DNA of 33,511 nt, taken from Kiritimatiellia bacterium. Its GTDB lineage: Bacteria; Verrucomicrobiota; Kiritimatiellia; RFP12; UBA1067. The DNA lies in NCBI GenBank assembly GCA_024405395.1, contig JAKSOW010000026.1:1-33511 (forward strand), given 5' to 3'. The notes beneath the pieces are model-generated. The model saw only the letters and a program-made list of their open reading frames with translations, was not told the origin of the DNA and did no database searches. How positions within the stretch are numbered: the first letter of the stretch is position 1; each line of letters begins with the position of its first letter. Shown piece by piece: positions 16,960-25,874 of the stretch. Position numbers and translations under genes: made by a program.

Positions 16960-19900
16960 TCACCGCAACATAATCTGCGTGCCGGACGGCGCACAGACAA
17001 GCGTCACCAACACCTTCTCGGCATCCTCGGGGTCCGCGACCGCACGCACTTTCCAACCCCGTGCCGCCTTGGGCAACGAAGCCGTGGCCGGGCAGCGCGC
17101 CACGACAAACGCATCCCCCGGCTGCGGCACATAATCCGCCATGCCCACGCCCGCCAGACCGCCCGAAACGGCGGTGCAATCCCCCGTCAGCTCGATGAAG
17201 TCGCTCTGTCCGTCCACCCAAAGGCGAATCGGGAATGTGCCCGAGAAACTGATTCCGCCGAAGGTCGCCTTGGCGGGGGCCGTCGCGTTCACGAGATTCG
17301 TGAGCGACGCGTTGCCGTTCGCGACAACCGAGCCTGCCCACTTGGCACCATCCGCAAAAACCAGATACGAAGCACCGCCATTCTCGCCCGTAATGGCCGA
17401 CGCCATGCCAGTGGCCACATTCACGCCATTGGTCACGAGGAGCGTCATCGCATATTCCGACTTCTCCGCCGGCAGCGCATTCGTGACGGACAAATTGCCT
17501 TCTCCCGTCACCGGAATCTCCAGCCACGCCACACGCGGAACCTCCATCTGCCAATCGGGATAGACGGCGCGATCGGCGTCGCTCAGACGACGGTCTGGCC
17601 AGTCATCCGTTGCACGCACCGTGAACGTGGAGTTTGCGGCGATGTTCACACGCGAAAAGCCCGAGAAGATCGCCGCTCGTTCGGTGTACGAACGGGCTGC
17701 GTCGTTGTTGATGCCGCACGGCTTGTCCACATTCCAGAAACCGCCTTCGATCTGCGCATAGGATTCCCCTCGCAGGCCGTAGCAGTAGAAGTCCCACACG
17801 TTCATCGCGGCGCCGTTCCTCAATGTAACGCGGGGACTTCCCGCCACGCCCGTGCCGGCGAACATGAAGTTGCGCCAGAGGCTGCCGTAGGGATTGTCGA
17901 CTCCGGCGTAGGAACTATACTGGTTGTAGTGCGGCCGCGAAAAGAGCGTATCGGGGCCGTCCAGCGTAATCGTGGCTGCGTGCGCCACGGCAATGCCATG
18001 CGTGTGGGTGAATTCGATGTCGGTCGGGCGCGGGCTCCAGACGGCCCCATTGCGCAGCAGCAGCTGCGTGCCGCCTCCGATGAACGAGGGACCGGTCGGC
18101 CGCAGTTCGGAATGGTCTAGAATGACGTTGAACACTTCGTCCGCCGGATTGTAGGCACCAAAATAGTAGCCAGAGTTGGCGCGGGTTCCCGACTGCGGGG
18201 AGGTGTCCTTGGCAAAATCCCTGAGCAGGATGTCGCCGACCACCTTCACGCGGCCGCCGCTCATGGCCGACGCGAACTCAATGCGCGAATGGTTACCTTC
18301 ATATTGGGTGGTACCGTCATTCACCTTCACCGTCCCACCAATCGCCGTCATCGCGAAATAGGTGGTCTCATTCGCGTCCGCCCAGCCGAAGATGATGCGG
18401 CTGTAGCCCTTGTTGGCGGAGCTGGTTTCGCGCTCCGTCACATAGGAAGATCCCATGGTATAGACTTCCGGCAATTCGATGGTGCCGTAGAGGCGCAGAT
18501 CCACGTTGCGGAAGCACATGGTGCCGGGAACGAAAACGTACCCCCAGGTGGAATAACTGGCGCTACCGCCCTTCAAGGCCCCAGGAACTTTCACGATTGC
18601 GTTTGTGGCAATCTCGAAGACGGGCAAGGCATCGGCTGTTGCCGTATTCTCCAGGCCATTGGTGAGCGTCACGTAGGCGTCCTCTTCGACCCGTACCTTC
18701 GTGTGCAACTGCTCATGGAGCAGCGGCAAGTCCACGGGCTCGGCCGCCGTGCCGCCTGCAACCCGGAGGCCCGCGCTCTCACGGAGCGTGATGGACCTGA
18801 ATTTCGGCGAACTCGCATTGAATTCCACCCAGGAGTAGTCCGTTTCGGAGGCATTGCCCACGATCACCACATCCTGGTCACTGGCGGGGATGGTTCCGCC
18901 CCAGGCCGCCGCATTGGAGAGATCCGAGGAGAGGGTGGCGTCAAAAGTATTGGGCACTGCCTCGAAGAGCACGAGCGCATCAGAAACCACCTTCAACGAA
19001 AAGCCCGGCGGCAGAGACATCCGCTCACTCACCACCGTCAGCAACGCCGCATCGGCACTGCGCAGGACAACCTGGCCCGAGAGCAGTTGCGTGGTATCCA
19101 CGGAAAAGGAAAGCGTGTCCGCATTGGCCAGGGCATCCATGCGCGTGCCATACGACTTGAAGACTACCTCCGTGCCCGACACCACATCCAGGTTGTTCAG
19201 CGTCAGATTGGGCACCGTGATCCAGACCGGGCCCTCCACGACTTGAACCCCTGTCGGCAAGGAACCGTCCACATTCAAGGCTCCCGCGCCACGCTTCACG
19301 ATAGTCGCCTCCGCGCCAATGGTGACGCCAGAAAAGGAAACCGAAGCCCCAGCGGCCACCGATACCGGCAACGTGATGCCGGCGGCCACTGCAGCGGAAT
19401 CCAATCCCGAAAACGAGACATTACCACCCGTCACCACAAGCTCGCCCCCAGAAAACTCAGCCTGGAAGACGCCATCCAAACCGCTTTGCGTAAGCGGCCC
19501 GCCCAACGAAAGCGTACCATCCTTCTGACGCAGTATCGTGGTTTGGTACGCCGTGCCGTAGCTTCCGACGCTGGCCCATGCAAGCCCGCCCGGCAGCACC
19601 AACTCACCGGCGTTCTCGATGACGCTGGTGAGGTAGGTTGTTCCCCAGCTGTTCTGCCTGAACGACGAACCAAACGTAGCCTTGGCGCCGGCAGCAATCA
19701 GGATGTCATTGGGGCCAAAGAAATAAAGCGGTCCTGGAGCCTCAAGCTCACCACCTTCGTGCACCCGCACCGTGCTTTTCGAGTTGTGATTGTCATTCGG
19801 CTGGAAAATCGCCGTCGCAGGCATCGCAAGTTTTGTGTCCGCCCAGATGTCAAGCGTCGTGTAGCGTCCACGGAATCCGCCTGTGGTGACAAGCGTTCCA

Positions 19901-20238
19901 TTGGTGAGATCAAAGGTGCGGCCATTGCCCCACCCATTCATGTCGCTGCCGATGTTGCCGACCGTCCAGGACTGCCCGCCCAGGTCAATGGCATAGCGCG
20001 GCACTTCTTCACCGCTACCGCCCTTGCCGCTGATGATGTCACCCGACCCCGGTACGGTCGTCGCTACCGCCGTGCCGCCGAACGTATCGGTTCGCCAACT
20101 CGCAGGATCGGAGAACAACGCCCAATCCCCTCTGGTGGTGGAATACCAGAAATAGGTTGCGGCCGAAACATTGCCGCAGAGCAAGGCCCCTGAAACCAGA
20201 AAACCCAGAACCATTACTGTAGACCGATGTGTTTTCAT
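16960..20238 (-). CDS. Large secreted beta-rich (beta-helix/autotransporter-repeat-like) protein
   Basis: This 1092-residue protein has a signal peptide (MKTHRSTVMVLGFLVSGALLCGNVSA). The rest is low in charge and rich in G, T, V, N and S, with short strand-turn repeats such as GTLVTTGGF, GELVLPGG and GGELVVTGGNVSFSG. This is the pattern of right-handed beta-helix passengers. Two repeats of a W...D.V.I/P type appear near the start (WRTD to GSGDII) and near residue 450 (AAWGGTIPASDQDVVIVG). No C-terminal autotransporter barrel, PEP-CTERM or sorting signal is visible; the end is VTLVCAPSGTQIMLR. It may bind or degrade polysaccharide at the cell surface. It is the first gene of the five-gene operon. 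A TTG at 20256 is rejected in favour of the ATG. Confidence 0.75.
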   Translation of the reverse strand: MKTHRSTVMVLGFLVSGALLCGNVSAATYFWYSTTRGDWALFSDPASWRTDTFGGTAVATTVPGSGDIISGKGGSGEEVPRYAIDLGGQSWTVGNIGSDMNGWGNGRTFDLTNGTLVTTGGFRGRYTTLDIWADTKLAMPATAIFQPNDNHNSKSTVRVHEGGELEAPGPLYFFGPNDILIAAGAKATFGSSFRQNSWGTTYLTSVIENAGELVLPGGLAWASVGSYGTAYQTTILRQKDGTLSLGGPLTQSGLDGVFQAEFSGGELVVTGGNVSFSGLDSAAVAAGITLPVSVAAGASVSFSGVTIGAEATIVKRGAGALNVDGSLPTGVQVVEGPVWITVPNLTLNNLDVVSGTEVVFKSYGTRMDALANADTLSFSVDTTQLLSGQVVLRSADAALLTVVSERMSLPPGFSLKVVSDALVLFEAVPNTFDATLSSDLSNAAAWGGTIPASDQDVVIVGNASETDYSWVEFNASSPKFRSITLRESAGLRVAGGTAAEPVDLPLLHEQLHTKVRVEEDAYVTLTNGLENTATADALPVFEIATNAIVKVPGALKGGSASYSTWGYVFVPGTMCFRNVDLRLYGTIELPEVYTMGSSYVTERETSSANKGYSRIIFGWADANETTYFAMTAIGGTVKVNDGTTQYEGNHSRIEFASAMSGGRVKVVGDILLRDFAKDTSPQSGTRANSGYYFGAYNPADEVFNVILDHSELRPTGPSFIGGGTQLLLRNGAVWSPRPTDIEFTHTHGIAVAHAATITLDGPDTLFSRPHYNQYSSYAGVDNPYGSLWRNFMFAGTGVAGSPRVTLRNGAAMNVWDFYCYGLRGESYAQIEGGFWNVDKPCGINNDAARSYTERAAIFSGFSRVNIAANSTFTVRATDDWPDRRLSDADRAVYPDWQMEVPRVAWLEIPVTGEGNLSVTNALPAEKSEYAMTLLVTNGVNVATGMASAITGENGGASYLVFADGAKWAGSVVANGNASLTNLVNATAPAKATFGGISFSGTFPIRLWVDGQSDFIELTGDCTAVSGGLAGVGMADYVPQPGDAFVVARCPATASLPKAARGWKVRAVADPEDAEKVLVTLVCAPSGTQIMLR

Positions 20239-20246
20239 AATTAATG

Positions 20247-20255
20247 AGTATATCA
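20247..20255 (-). promoter_or_regulatory. Extended -10 promoter of the five-gene glycan operon
   Basis: The minus strand reads TGATATACT, 8 nt before the ATG at 20238 and with no Shine-Dalgarno between. No convincing -35 is seen, as is common for extended -10 promoters. A leaderless transcript is expected. Confidence 0.45.
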
Positions 20256-20303
20256 AATTCTCACACTATTGTGCTCTAAAGCTTTCGGAATTCACGTGCT
20301 GCA

Positions 20304-20322
20304 TAGAACCAGAATGGTTCTA
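20304..20322. promoter_or_regulatory. 8-bp perfect inverted repeat in the intergenic region
   Basis: TAGAACCA and TGGTTCTA flank a 3-nt centre, ending 2 bp from the stop of the 20325-22337 gene and about 52 bp upstream of the -10 of the next operon. No T-tract follows, so it is either a weak terminator hairpin or a regulator-binding site. Confidence 0.35.
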
Positions 20323-20324
20323 GG

Positions 20325-22337
20325 CTAATGGCGCACCACGAGCGTCTGTGCCGTTCTCGTGATCTCGAGACGCGGTATCGTGATGCGGGCATCGGCCCCC
20401 ACCGTCACCTTGCCGGAACGGTCGCCAAACGTCCACATCACCACATCGCCGGGCTGGACCTTGAACGTCTTCACGCGGCGCAGCGTCACATCGGCCGTCA
20501 CCCGTGCGGGGACGACGAAATGATGACTCGTCAAATCCGCCAAATAGAGGTCAAGCGAGAGCTTCTCGGGCGTATCGTTTCCCTTCCCCCAGCGGAAAAA
20601 GGCGTTCCACTGCCCGGCGCCCTTCGCATCACGGTGATCGGGCCAGGGGCAAGGCGTGTTGCTGGACGCGTCCGTGAAGGCCGGCAGCAGATCGCTTTTC
20701 CTGAGTGACGTCCAGTCAAACGTCAGATAGAGGTCATTGGCCGCCGTGATGATGGAATTCTTGTTGCAGTGCTTGTGGTCCGCCCAATAGGCGATGTACG
20801 GGTAACGACGTGCCGTCATCATGCGGAACATATGCTCCCGACCCTCGCTCCAGCGCATGTCGTTGGGTGCCGTGTGGTCGATGATGAGCGGCGGATCGGG
20901 CAGCGACGCCCAATCCACGCCGGGCACATCCGCATCGGCCTTCATGTCCCATCCCATGCGGTCACAGGCGTGCTGCACCAGAGCGGGCACATTGCCCTTC
21001 ACGGCGGCGAAGATATCGCCGTTGCGGATACCGAAGCCCAGACAACCCGATCCGCCCATCGAATTGCCGCAGAGATAGATGCGCTCGCGGTCGATGCCAT
21101 ATTTCACCACCACCTCTTCGATGGTCTTCAGCATACGCCGTTCGCAGGCGGAGATCTCGAATCCAGGCTTCTTGTTGATGCCGTACCACCAGTCGTCGGG
21201 CGCCGTCTTGCAGTCCAGATAGAGCGCGAAGAAATCGTCTGGCGCGAGGTAGATGTCGTGGTTGTCGGGCGACGCCGTGCAGCGCAGCGCATTCACCGCG
21301 TTATGTCCAGAGGAATGGAGCACCACATAGAGCGGACGCCCCGGCTTGTCGAAGTTCGGCTTTGGATGCTGCACGAGATGCATTTCCGTGACAGGCTCCA
21401 GGTAACCCACTTCGGCACCCCACTGGCGCTCTTCACACACGATCTTGCGGTTGTGCATATAGCCCGGACACACCATCCACTCAATGGCGCTTTCCACAGC
21501 CTCCACGAACTTCGCATAGGCGGCCGCATTCGCCGCCGCCAGCTCGCCGTCTTTCCACTTGAGAGTAGCGCCCAGACGCCAGGTTGCGCGGTGCGACTCT
21601 TCAAGAAGACGGATCTTCTCGCAGTTCTCCACGGCATCGCGGAGAATCGCCGCCCGCATCGCCGAGGTCACCTGCGGATAACCCTGCACGCGCTGCTGCA
21701 GCGCCGCCACGCCACGCGCCTGGGCAAACACACCGAGAAAAGCCGTTTCCGCCGGCGAGGACGTGCCCCATGTCTTCGTCTCGGATTTTCCGAGCATCGC
21801 CAGAAGTTCCGGCGCAACTTTCCAAGCGGAAACGTCAGGCAGAACATCGTAGCCGACATCCACCTCCAACGTGAACACCAGCGGTTTGCCCGTTCCGGGC
21901 GTCAAGGTCACCATTCCCCGATACACATCCGGCTCAGTCGCCTTCGGCACGGCCAAGGTCACCCACAGGGTCGCGCATTCAGTCTCGGCAAGATCCACGG
22001 ACGAGCCGTCCGCAAAGGCATCTCCCGCCGACGCTAGGTCCCGTACCCGCTGGACCTGTGCAGCTGATGCGGGCATGCGCGCGCCATGCGCCGAAACGAA
22101 GTCGCCCACGCTGACGCGTACGCCCTTAAGCGCCTCTTTGGCACCATTCCAGAGACAATACGCCGTATTCACGCGTTCATTGCGCCATGCCGCCACATGC
22201 ACGGTCTGTGCCGTCGCAGCCTTTTCCTGCCCCTTTTCACCCAACCGCGCCAGCGGCACAACACCGCCACGAAGGTCGGCCGCCTGAACTCCCGTTAATG
22301 CGACCGCCAAAGCAAACAACAGAACATAGTTTTTCAT
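20325..22337 (-). CDS. Secreted esterase with GH123-like N-terminal beta-sandwich
   Basis: This 670-residue protein has a signal peptide (MKNYVLLFALAVALTGVQAA). Residues about 40-170 resemble the N-terminal domain of GH123/DUF4091-type proteins: HVAAWRNERVNTAYCLW, then TLWVTLAVPKATEPDVYRGMV. Residues about 330-530 form an alpha/beta-hydrolase: LYVVLHSSGHN, the nucleophile S426 in CGNSMGG, an acid in IIDHTAPND (D487 or D493) and a histidine in DHKHCN (H521 or H523). The usual GH123 barrel is absent. The enzyme probably deacylates a surface-bound glycan outside the cytoplasm. It has its own promoter and 8 nt between the -10 box and the ATG. Confidence 0.8.
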   Translation of the reverse strand: MKNYVLLFALAVALTGVQAADLRGGVVPLARLGEKGQEKAATAQTVHVAAWRNERVNTAYCLWNGAKEALKGVRVSVGDFVSAHGARMPASAAQVQRVRDLASAGDAFADGSSVDLAETECATLWVTLAVPKATEPDVYRGMVTLTPGTGKPLVFTLEVDVGYDVLPDVSAWKVAPELLAMLGKSETKTWGTSSPAETAFLGVFAQARGVAALQQRVQGYPQVTSAMRAAILRDAVENCEKIRLLEESHRATWRLGATLKWKDGELAAANAAAYAKFVEAVESAIEWMVCPGYMHNRKIVCEERQWGAEVGYLEPVTEMHLVQHPKPNFDKPGRPLYVVLHSSGHNAVNALRCTASPDNHDIYLAPDDFFALYLDCKTAPDDWWYGINKKPGFEISACERRMLKTIEEVVVKYGIDRERIYLCGNSMGGSGCLGFGIRNGDIFAAVKGNVPALVQHACDRMGWDMKADADVPGVDWASLPDPPLIIDHTAPNDMRWSEGREHMFRMMTARRYPYIAYWADHKHCNKNSIITAANDLYLTFDWTSLRKSDLLPAFTDASSNTPCPWPDHRDAKGAGQWNAFFRWGKGNDTPEKLSLDLYLADLTSHHFVVPARVTADVTLRRVKTFKVQPGDVVMWTFGDRSGKVTVGADARITIPRLEITRTAQTLVVRH

Positions 22338-22345
22338 GACTCGTG

Positions 22346-22374
22346 ATTATACCACACAAACGCCCCTCAGTCCA
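22346..22374 (-). promoter_or_regulatory. Promoter of the secreted esterase gene, probably leaderless
   Basis: TGGACT, 17 nt and TATAAT (22346-22351) with TGG directly ahead, an extended -10. The ATG follows after 8 nt, with no ribosome-binding sequence. Confidence 0.6.
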
Positions 22375-22405
22375 TTGCCTGCCGTACAGAGGGCAGAGAA
22401 AAGGA

Positions 22406-22433
22406 AACACCCGCGGGACATCCCGCGGGTGTT
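22406..22433 (-). terminator. Strong terminator after the porin gene
   Basis: Perfect 13-bp arms (22406-22418 and 22421-22433), extremely GC-rich in the middle, are followed on the minus strand by TTCCTTTTCTCT-type sequence. It closes the long nagA-to-porin gene run 25 bp after the porin stop. Confidence 0.85.
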
Positions 22434-22458
22434 GCATTGGGTCTTCACACCGTTTCGA

Positions 22459-23385
22459 TCAGAAGCTGAGCGTCACGTTGACGCCGCCCCAGACGAGCTG
22501 GTTGCGGCTGTCATGACCCGCCGTCAGCCAGCGTTCCTGGCGCAGCGAGTGCGACGGCACCCAGGTGTAGTTGATCGAGCCCGAGATGGTGAGGTTCTCG
22601 GTGATCGCGTAGGCCAGCGTGAGCGTCGTCGTCTGGTCCGTCAGCTCCGCCCCGTAATTGTCGCGGGAATTCTCGCGGTAGCCGGCGATGTTGGCCTTCG
22701 TGAACTGGTGGTCACCCAGGCCCAGAGTGGCCTTCGGCGTGAGCGAGAGCTGGTCGGTGAGCTCGAACTTGTGCTTCGCGGAGAAGCGGATGTAGCAGCC
22801 GCTCGGATCATGGCCATGCTCGCGGCCGTAGTCCCAGAGCACCTCCACGCCAGGCGTGATGTAGGCGTTGTTGTACGACGCGGAGAAATAGAGGTCCGAG
22901 TTCAGATGGCCCGCGCAGTGATTGCCGTGCTTGCCGTTGTAGGGATAGTCGTACCAATAGTGGCCCACTTCGAAGTCGAAGTCGCCGAAGCTCTTGGTGT
23001 AGCCCACATAGTAGTCGATCTCGTGGATGGACCCGCACTGGCGGCTGTTGTTGCCCCAGGGCATGCGGTTGCGGCGATCGGTCAGGTCAAAGGAGGCCCA
23101 CCAGTTGACGTAGAGTCCGCCGAACTCCTCGGTGTTGTACCCCAACGAGGCCGTCGGCTGCCACACGACGTTGTCGTCGAGCATAATGCCGCGCCACATG
23201 TAGTCGCTGAGGATGTCGACACCGGCCTCGACCCAGACGCCCGCGTCATCCGACTCCTCTTCCTTCTCGGCCTCCTGCTCGGCGAGCTTCTCGCCGGCGG
23301 TCTTCTCGGCGGGTTGTGCCGCCTTCTCGTCTGCGAACACCGCGCAGAACGGGGCCAACATGGCCATCACGATCAGTTTCTTCAT
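22459..23385 (-). CDS. Outer-membrane beta-barrel protein (TorF-like putative porin)
   Basis: This 308-residue protein has a signal peptide (MKKLIVMAMLAPFCAVFA) and then a charged, glutamate/lysine-rich linker (about 20-45) that may be a periplasmic coiled segment. After that come alternating aromatic beta strands: WVEAGVDILSDYMWRGIML, GGLYVNWWASFDL, DFEVGHYWYDYP and TTTLTLAYAITENLTISGSINYTW. It ends in VNVTLSF, a terminal phenylalanine as in porin barrels. The DYMWRG start is typical of the TorF family of putative porins. It is probably the outer-membrane entry route for the amino-acid transporter encoded just upstream. AAAGGA precedes the ATG. The gap from the ATPase gene is 53 bp without a visible promoter. 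Confidence 0.82.
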   Translation of the reverse strand: MKKLIVMAMLAPFCAVFADEKAAQPAEKTAGEKLAEQEAEKEEESDDAGVWVEAGVDILSDYMWRGIMLDDNVVWQPTASLGYNTEEFGGLYVNWWASFDLTDRRNRMPWGNNSRQCGSIHEIDYYVGYTKSFGDFDFEVGHYWYDYPYNGKHGNHCAGHLNSDLYFSASYNNAYITPGVEVLWDYGREHGHDPSGCYIRFSAKHKFELTDQLSLTPKATLGLGDHQFTKANIAGYRENSRDNYGAELTDQTTTLTLAYAITENLTISGSINYTWVPSHSLRQERWLTAGHDSRNQLVWGGVNVTLSF

Positions 23386-23438
23386 TTCTTGCTTTCCTTT
23401 GTTTGTGTTCTTGTGTGTAAATGTCGGTGCGGACGCAA

Positions 23439-24317
23439 TCAGGCCTGCGCGCCGCCTTTCGCCTTCTGTTCCCGTCGCTTGGCTTCAGCCAGCACCTCCT
23501 CGACCTCGGAGACGGTGATGACGCCGTCCTCCGCGGCCTTGAGAATCGCATGCGCAATATCGGCGTCCGCCAGCTGGTCACCCTTGACTTTGCCCAGGAA
23601 CTCGCCCAATCGGCCCTCGTGGGGACGCTCGAATATCTCTTCGGGCGTACCCTCCGCCGTGATGCGGCCGCCCTCCAGGAAGAGGACGCGCGTGGCGACG
23701 TCGCGCGCAAAGCGCATTTCGTGGGTCACGACCACCATGGTCATGCCGTTCTTCGCGAGATCCTTCATCACGTCCAGCACCTCGCCCACCATCTCGGGAT
23801 CCAACGCGGACGTGGGCTCGTCGAAGAGCATCACCTTCGGCTCCATCGCCAGCGAACGCACAATGGCGACACGCTGCTTCTGGCCGCCCGAGAGCTGCTG
23901 CGGATAGGCCTTGGCCTTGCTCTCCAGCCCTACGCGCGCAAGCAGCTTCATGGCTTCGGTCTCCGCCTCTGCCCGCGATTTGCCGCGGATCAGGCGCGGC
24001 GCCAGCGTGATGTTGTCAAGAATGGAGAGGTGCGGGAAGAGGTTGAAGTGCTGGAACACCATGCCCATGTCGCTGCGCAGACGGTTCTTCGTCTTCTCGT
24101 CGGCCTTCACGATGTCGACGCCCTCGAAGAGGATCGAGCCCTCCGTGGGCGTCTCCAGCAGGTTCATGCACCGCAGGAAGGTGGACTTGCCACCGCCCGA
24201 GGGACCGATCATCACGACCACCTCGCCCACCTTGATTTCGGTCGAGAGGCCCTTCAGCACCTCAAGATTCCCGAAGGCCTTCTTCAGATTCTCGATTTTC
24301 AGGAGTGTTTCCGCCAT
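23439..24317 (-). CDS. Polar amino-acid ABC transporter ATPase with a C-terminal extension
   Basis: This 292-residue ATPase of the GlnQ/HisP type energises the permease encoded immediately upstream. Motifs: Walker [10 protein letters not shown] (38-46), signature LSGGQ (142-146), Walker B VMLFDE (162-167) and the switch histidine H199. The usual family end (EFLGKV, about 239-244) is followed by about 48 extra residues forming charged helices around [15 protein letters not shown]. This tail is not part of the standard ATPase. A similar DGxI motif occurs in the antiporter of the same operon. The ATG at 24317 is chosen because GGAGG lies 8 nt ahead; an upstream TTG (24332) is less likely. Confidence 0.94.
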   Translation of the reverse strand: MAETLLKIENLKKAFGNLEVLKGLSTEIKVGEVVVMIGPSGGGKSTFLRCMNLLETPTEGSILFEGVDIVKADEKTKNRLRSDMGMVFQHFNLFPHLSILDNITLAPRLIRGKSRAEAETEAMKLLARVGLESKAKAYPQQLSGGQKQRVAIVRSLAMEPKVMLFDEPTSALDPEMVGEVLDVMKDLAKNGMTMVVVTHEMRFARDVATRVLFLEGGRITAEGTPEEIFERPHEGRLGEFLGKVKGDQLADADIAHAILKAAEDGVITVSEVEEVLAEAKRREQKAKGGAQA

Positions 24318-24340
24318 GTTCTTTTCCTCCAAGCCGTCGC

Positions 24341-25870
24341 CTACGAGTCATTGTGCACCGGATCGGCGCCCGTGTTCCGCAAATACCGCTCCAATCGGCC
24401 CAGGAGCCAGGTGAAGCTCATCACCAGCACCAGATAGATCGCCGCCACCGTGAGGTACGGCAGATACACCGAATACGTCTGGGAACGGATGATGTCGCCG
24501 CCTTTGGCCAGGTCGATGAGCGCGATGTAGCCGACGATCGACGTGTCCTTCATCAGCACGATGAACTCGTTGCCGAGCGCCGGCAGCACGTTGCGCACGG
24601 CCTGCGGCAGGATGATCTTCAGCATCGTCTGCCAATACGACAGGCCCAGCGCCCGCCCAGCCTCCATCTGCCCCGGATCGATCGAAACGATGCCGGCGCG
24701 CATGATCTCGGCCTGATAGGCGCCCGAGTTGATGCCGAAGGCAAGAATCGCGATGAGCACCTTGGAGTCGACGCTGCGCAGGATGATGTAGTAGGTGATC
24801 AGCAACTGCACCACCATCGGCGTTCCGCGAATGATCGTGAGGTAGACCTTGGCCACGGCGTTCATCACCGGGAAATAGCCGTATTTGTCGTGGCTCGACC
24901 GGATGACCGCCACAAAGAACCCCAGCATCAACCCCAGGAGAATGGACGCCAGTGCCACCTCCAGCGTAATGCCGAGGCCCCTCACCAGGTACATGCCGCG
25001 CGAAGAACCGTCGGCCGCCTTCTTGAGGAAGCACAGATAGACGTCATCACACAGCGCCCGCCATTGGGCCGACAGCCAGGCCGCCACGCCGCTTTTCGCG
25101 GAAGCCTCCGCCGACGAGGCGGCGACTTCCTTGAGCTTGTCGCTTTCGGCCGTGTAGTCGTCCACCCACTTCGCGAGGCGGCCATCGGCCTTTGCGGCCG
25201 CGATCGTCGCGTTCACCGCAGCCAGCAGCTCGGGCTGCCCCTTCGCGACGGCAATGGCGTACGACTCGGACGAGAGGAACCCGGAAAGCGCCAGGCGCGC
25301 CTCGCCCTTCACGCAGTTCTTCGCGGGGGCAATGTCGGCGATCACGAAGGCGCAGCGCCCGGCCAGCATGGCGGCACAGGCCTCCGCCGTCGTCTTGAAG
25401 CGCTCCGGCTCCTGCTTGAGCTGCTCCAGCACATAAGTGTCGCTCGTCGTGCCGCCCTGCACGCCGATCTTCTTGCCCTTCAGCTGTTCGGGGGCCGTGT
25501 AGGGCGTAGTCTTCGGATAGATGGCCACAATGCCCGTGGTCACGTACGGCTCGGAGAAGTCGACGTTCTTCTTGCGGTCAGGCGTAACCGTGATGCCCGA
25601 GGCCGCCAGCTGGGCCTTGCCGCTGATGACGGCGGGGATCACCGAGTCGAAGTCCATGTTCTCCACGGCGAACGGACGGTTCAGCCGCTGCGCCACGGCG
25701 CGCGACAGTTCCACGTCGATGCCGACGACCTCCTGACCCCGAAGGAATTCGTACGGAGGGAACGTGGCCTCCGTGGCCATCGTCAGCGTCTGGGCCGCCG
25801 AGGCCAAACCGACCATCAGCGTCCACACGCCGCACAGGGAGAGAAGCTTACTCGTCCGCATTGCCTTCAT
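24341..25870 (-). CDS. Fused periplasmic binding protein-permease of a polar amino-acid ABC transporter
   Basis: This 509-residue protein has a signal or anchor sequence (about 8-26). A complete family-3 solute-binding domain follows (28-245), with the family motif [11 protein letters not shown] and the substrate-contact stretch [19 protein letters not shown] linker leads to a membrane permease domain (about 295-495) with the ATPase-docking EAA-type motif [21 protein letters not shown]. One protein therefore captures the amino acid and moves it through the membrane, as in GlnP/ArtPQ-type fusions. The ligand is probably a polar amino acid. It lies 4 nt after the stand-alone paralogous binding protein and 23 bp before the ATPase gene. 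Confidence 0.93.
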   Translation of the reverse strand: MKAMRTSKLLSLCGVWTLMVGLASAAQTLTMATEATFPPYEFLRGQEVVGIDVELSRAVAQRLNRPFAVENMDFDSVIPAVISGKAQLAASGITVTPDRKKNVDFSEPYVTTGIVAIYPKTTPYTAPEQLKGKKIGVQGGTTSDTYVLEQLKQEPERFKTTAEACAAMLAGRCAFVIADIAPAKNCVKGEARLALSGFLSSESYAIAVAKGQPELLAAVNATIAAAKADGRLAKWVDDYTAESDKLKEVAASSAEASAKSGVAAWLSAQWRALCDDVYLCFLKKAADGSSRGMYLVRGLGITLEVALASILLGLMLGFFVAVIRSSHDKYGYFPVMNAVAKVYLTIIRGTPMVVQLLITYYIILRSVDSKVLIAILAFGINSGAYQAEIMRAGIVSIDPGQMEAGRALGLSYWQTMLKIILPQAVRNVLPALGNEFIVLMKDTSIVGYIALIDLAKGGDIIRSQTYSVYLPYLTVAAIYLVLVMSFTWLLGRLERYLRNTGADPVHNDS

Positions 25871-25874
25871 CCGA

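Noticed and set aside
16925..17554. Upstream extension of the M20 peptidase frame
   Set aside because: It overlaps the neighbouring gene in another frame and lacks the signal peptide that starts exactly at 16924.
18289..20193. 634-codon plus-strand frame opposite the beta-rich protein
   Set aside because: Antisense shadow; the minus-strand frame has a signal peptide and a coherent beta-rich composition.
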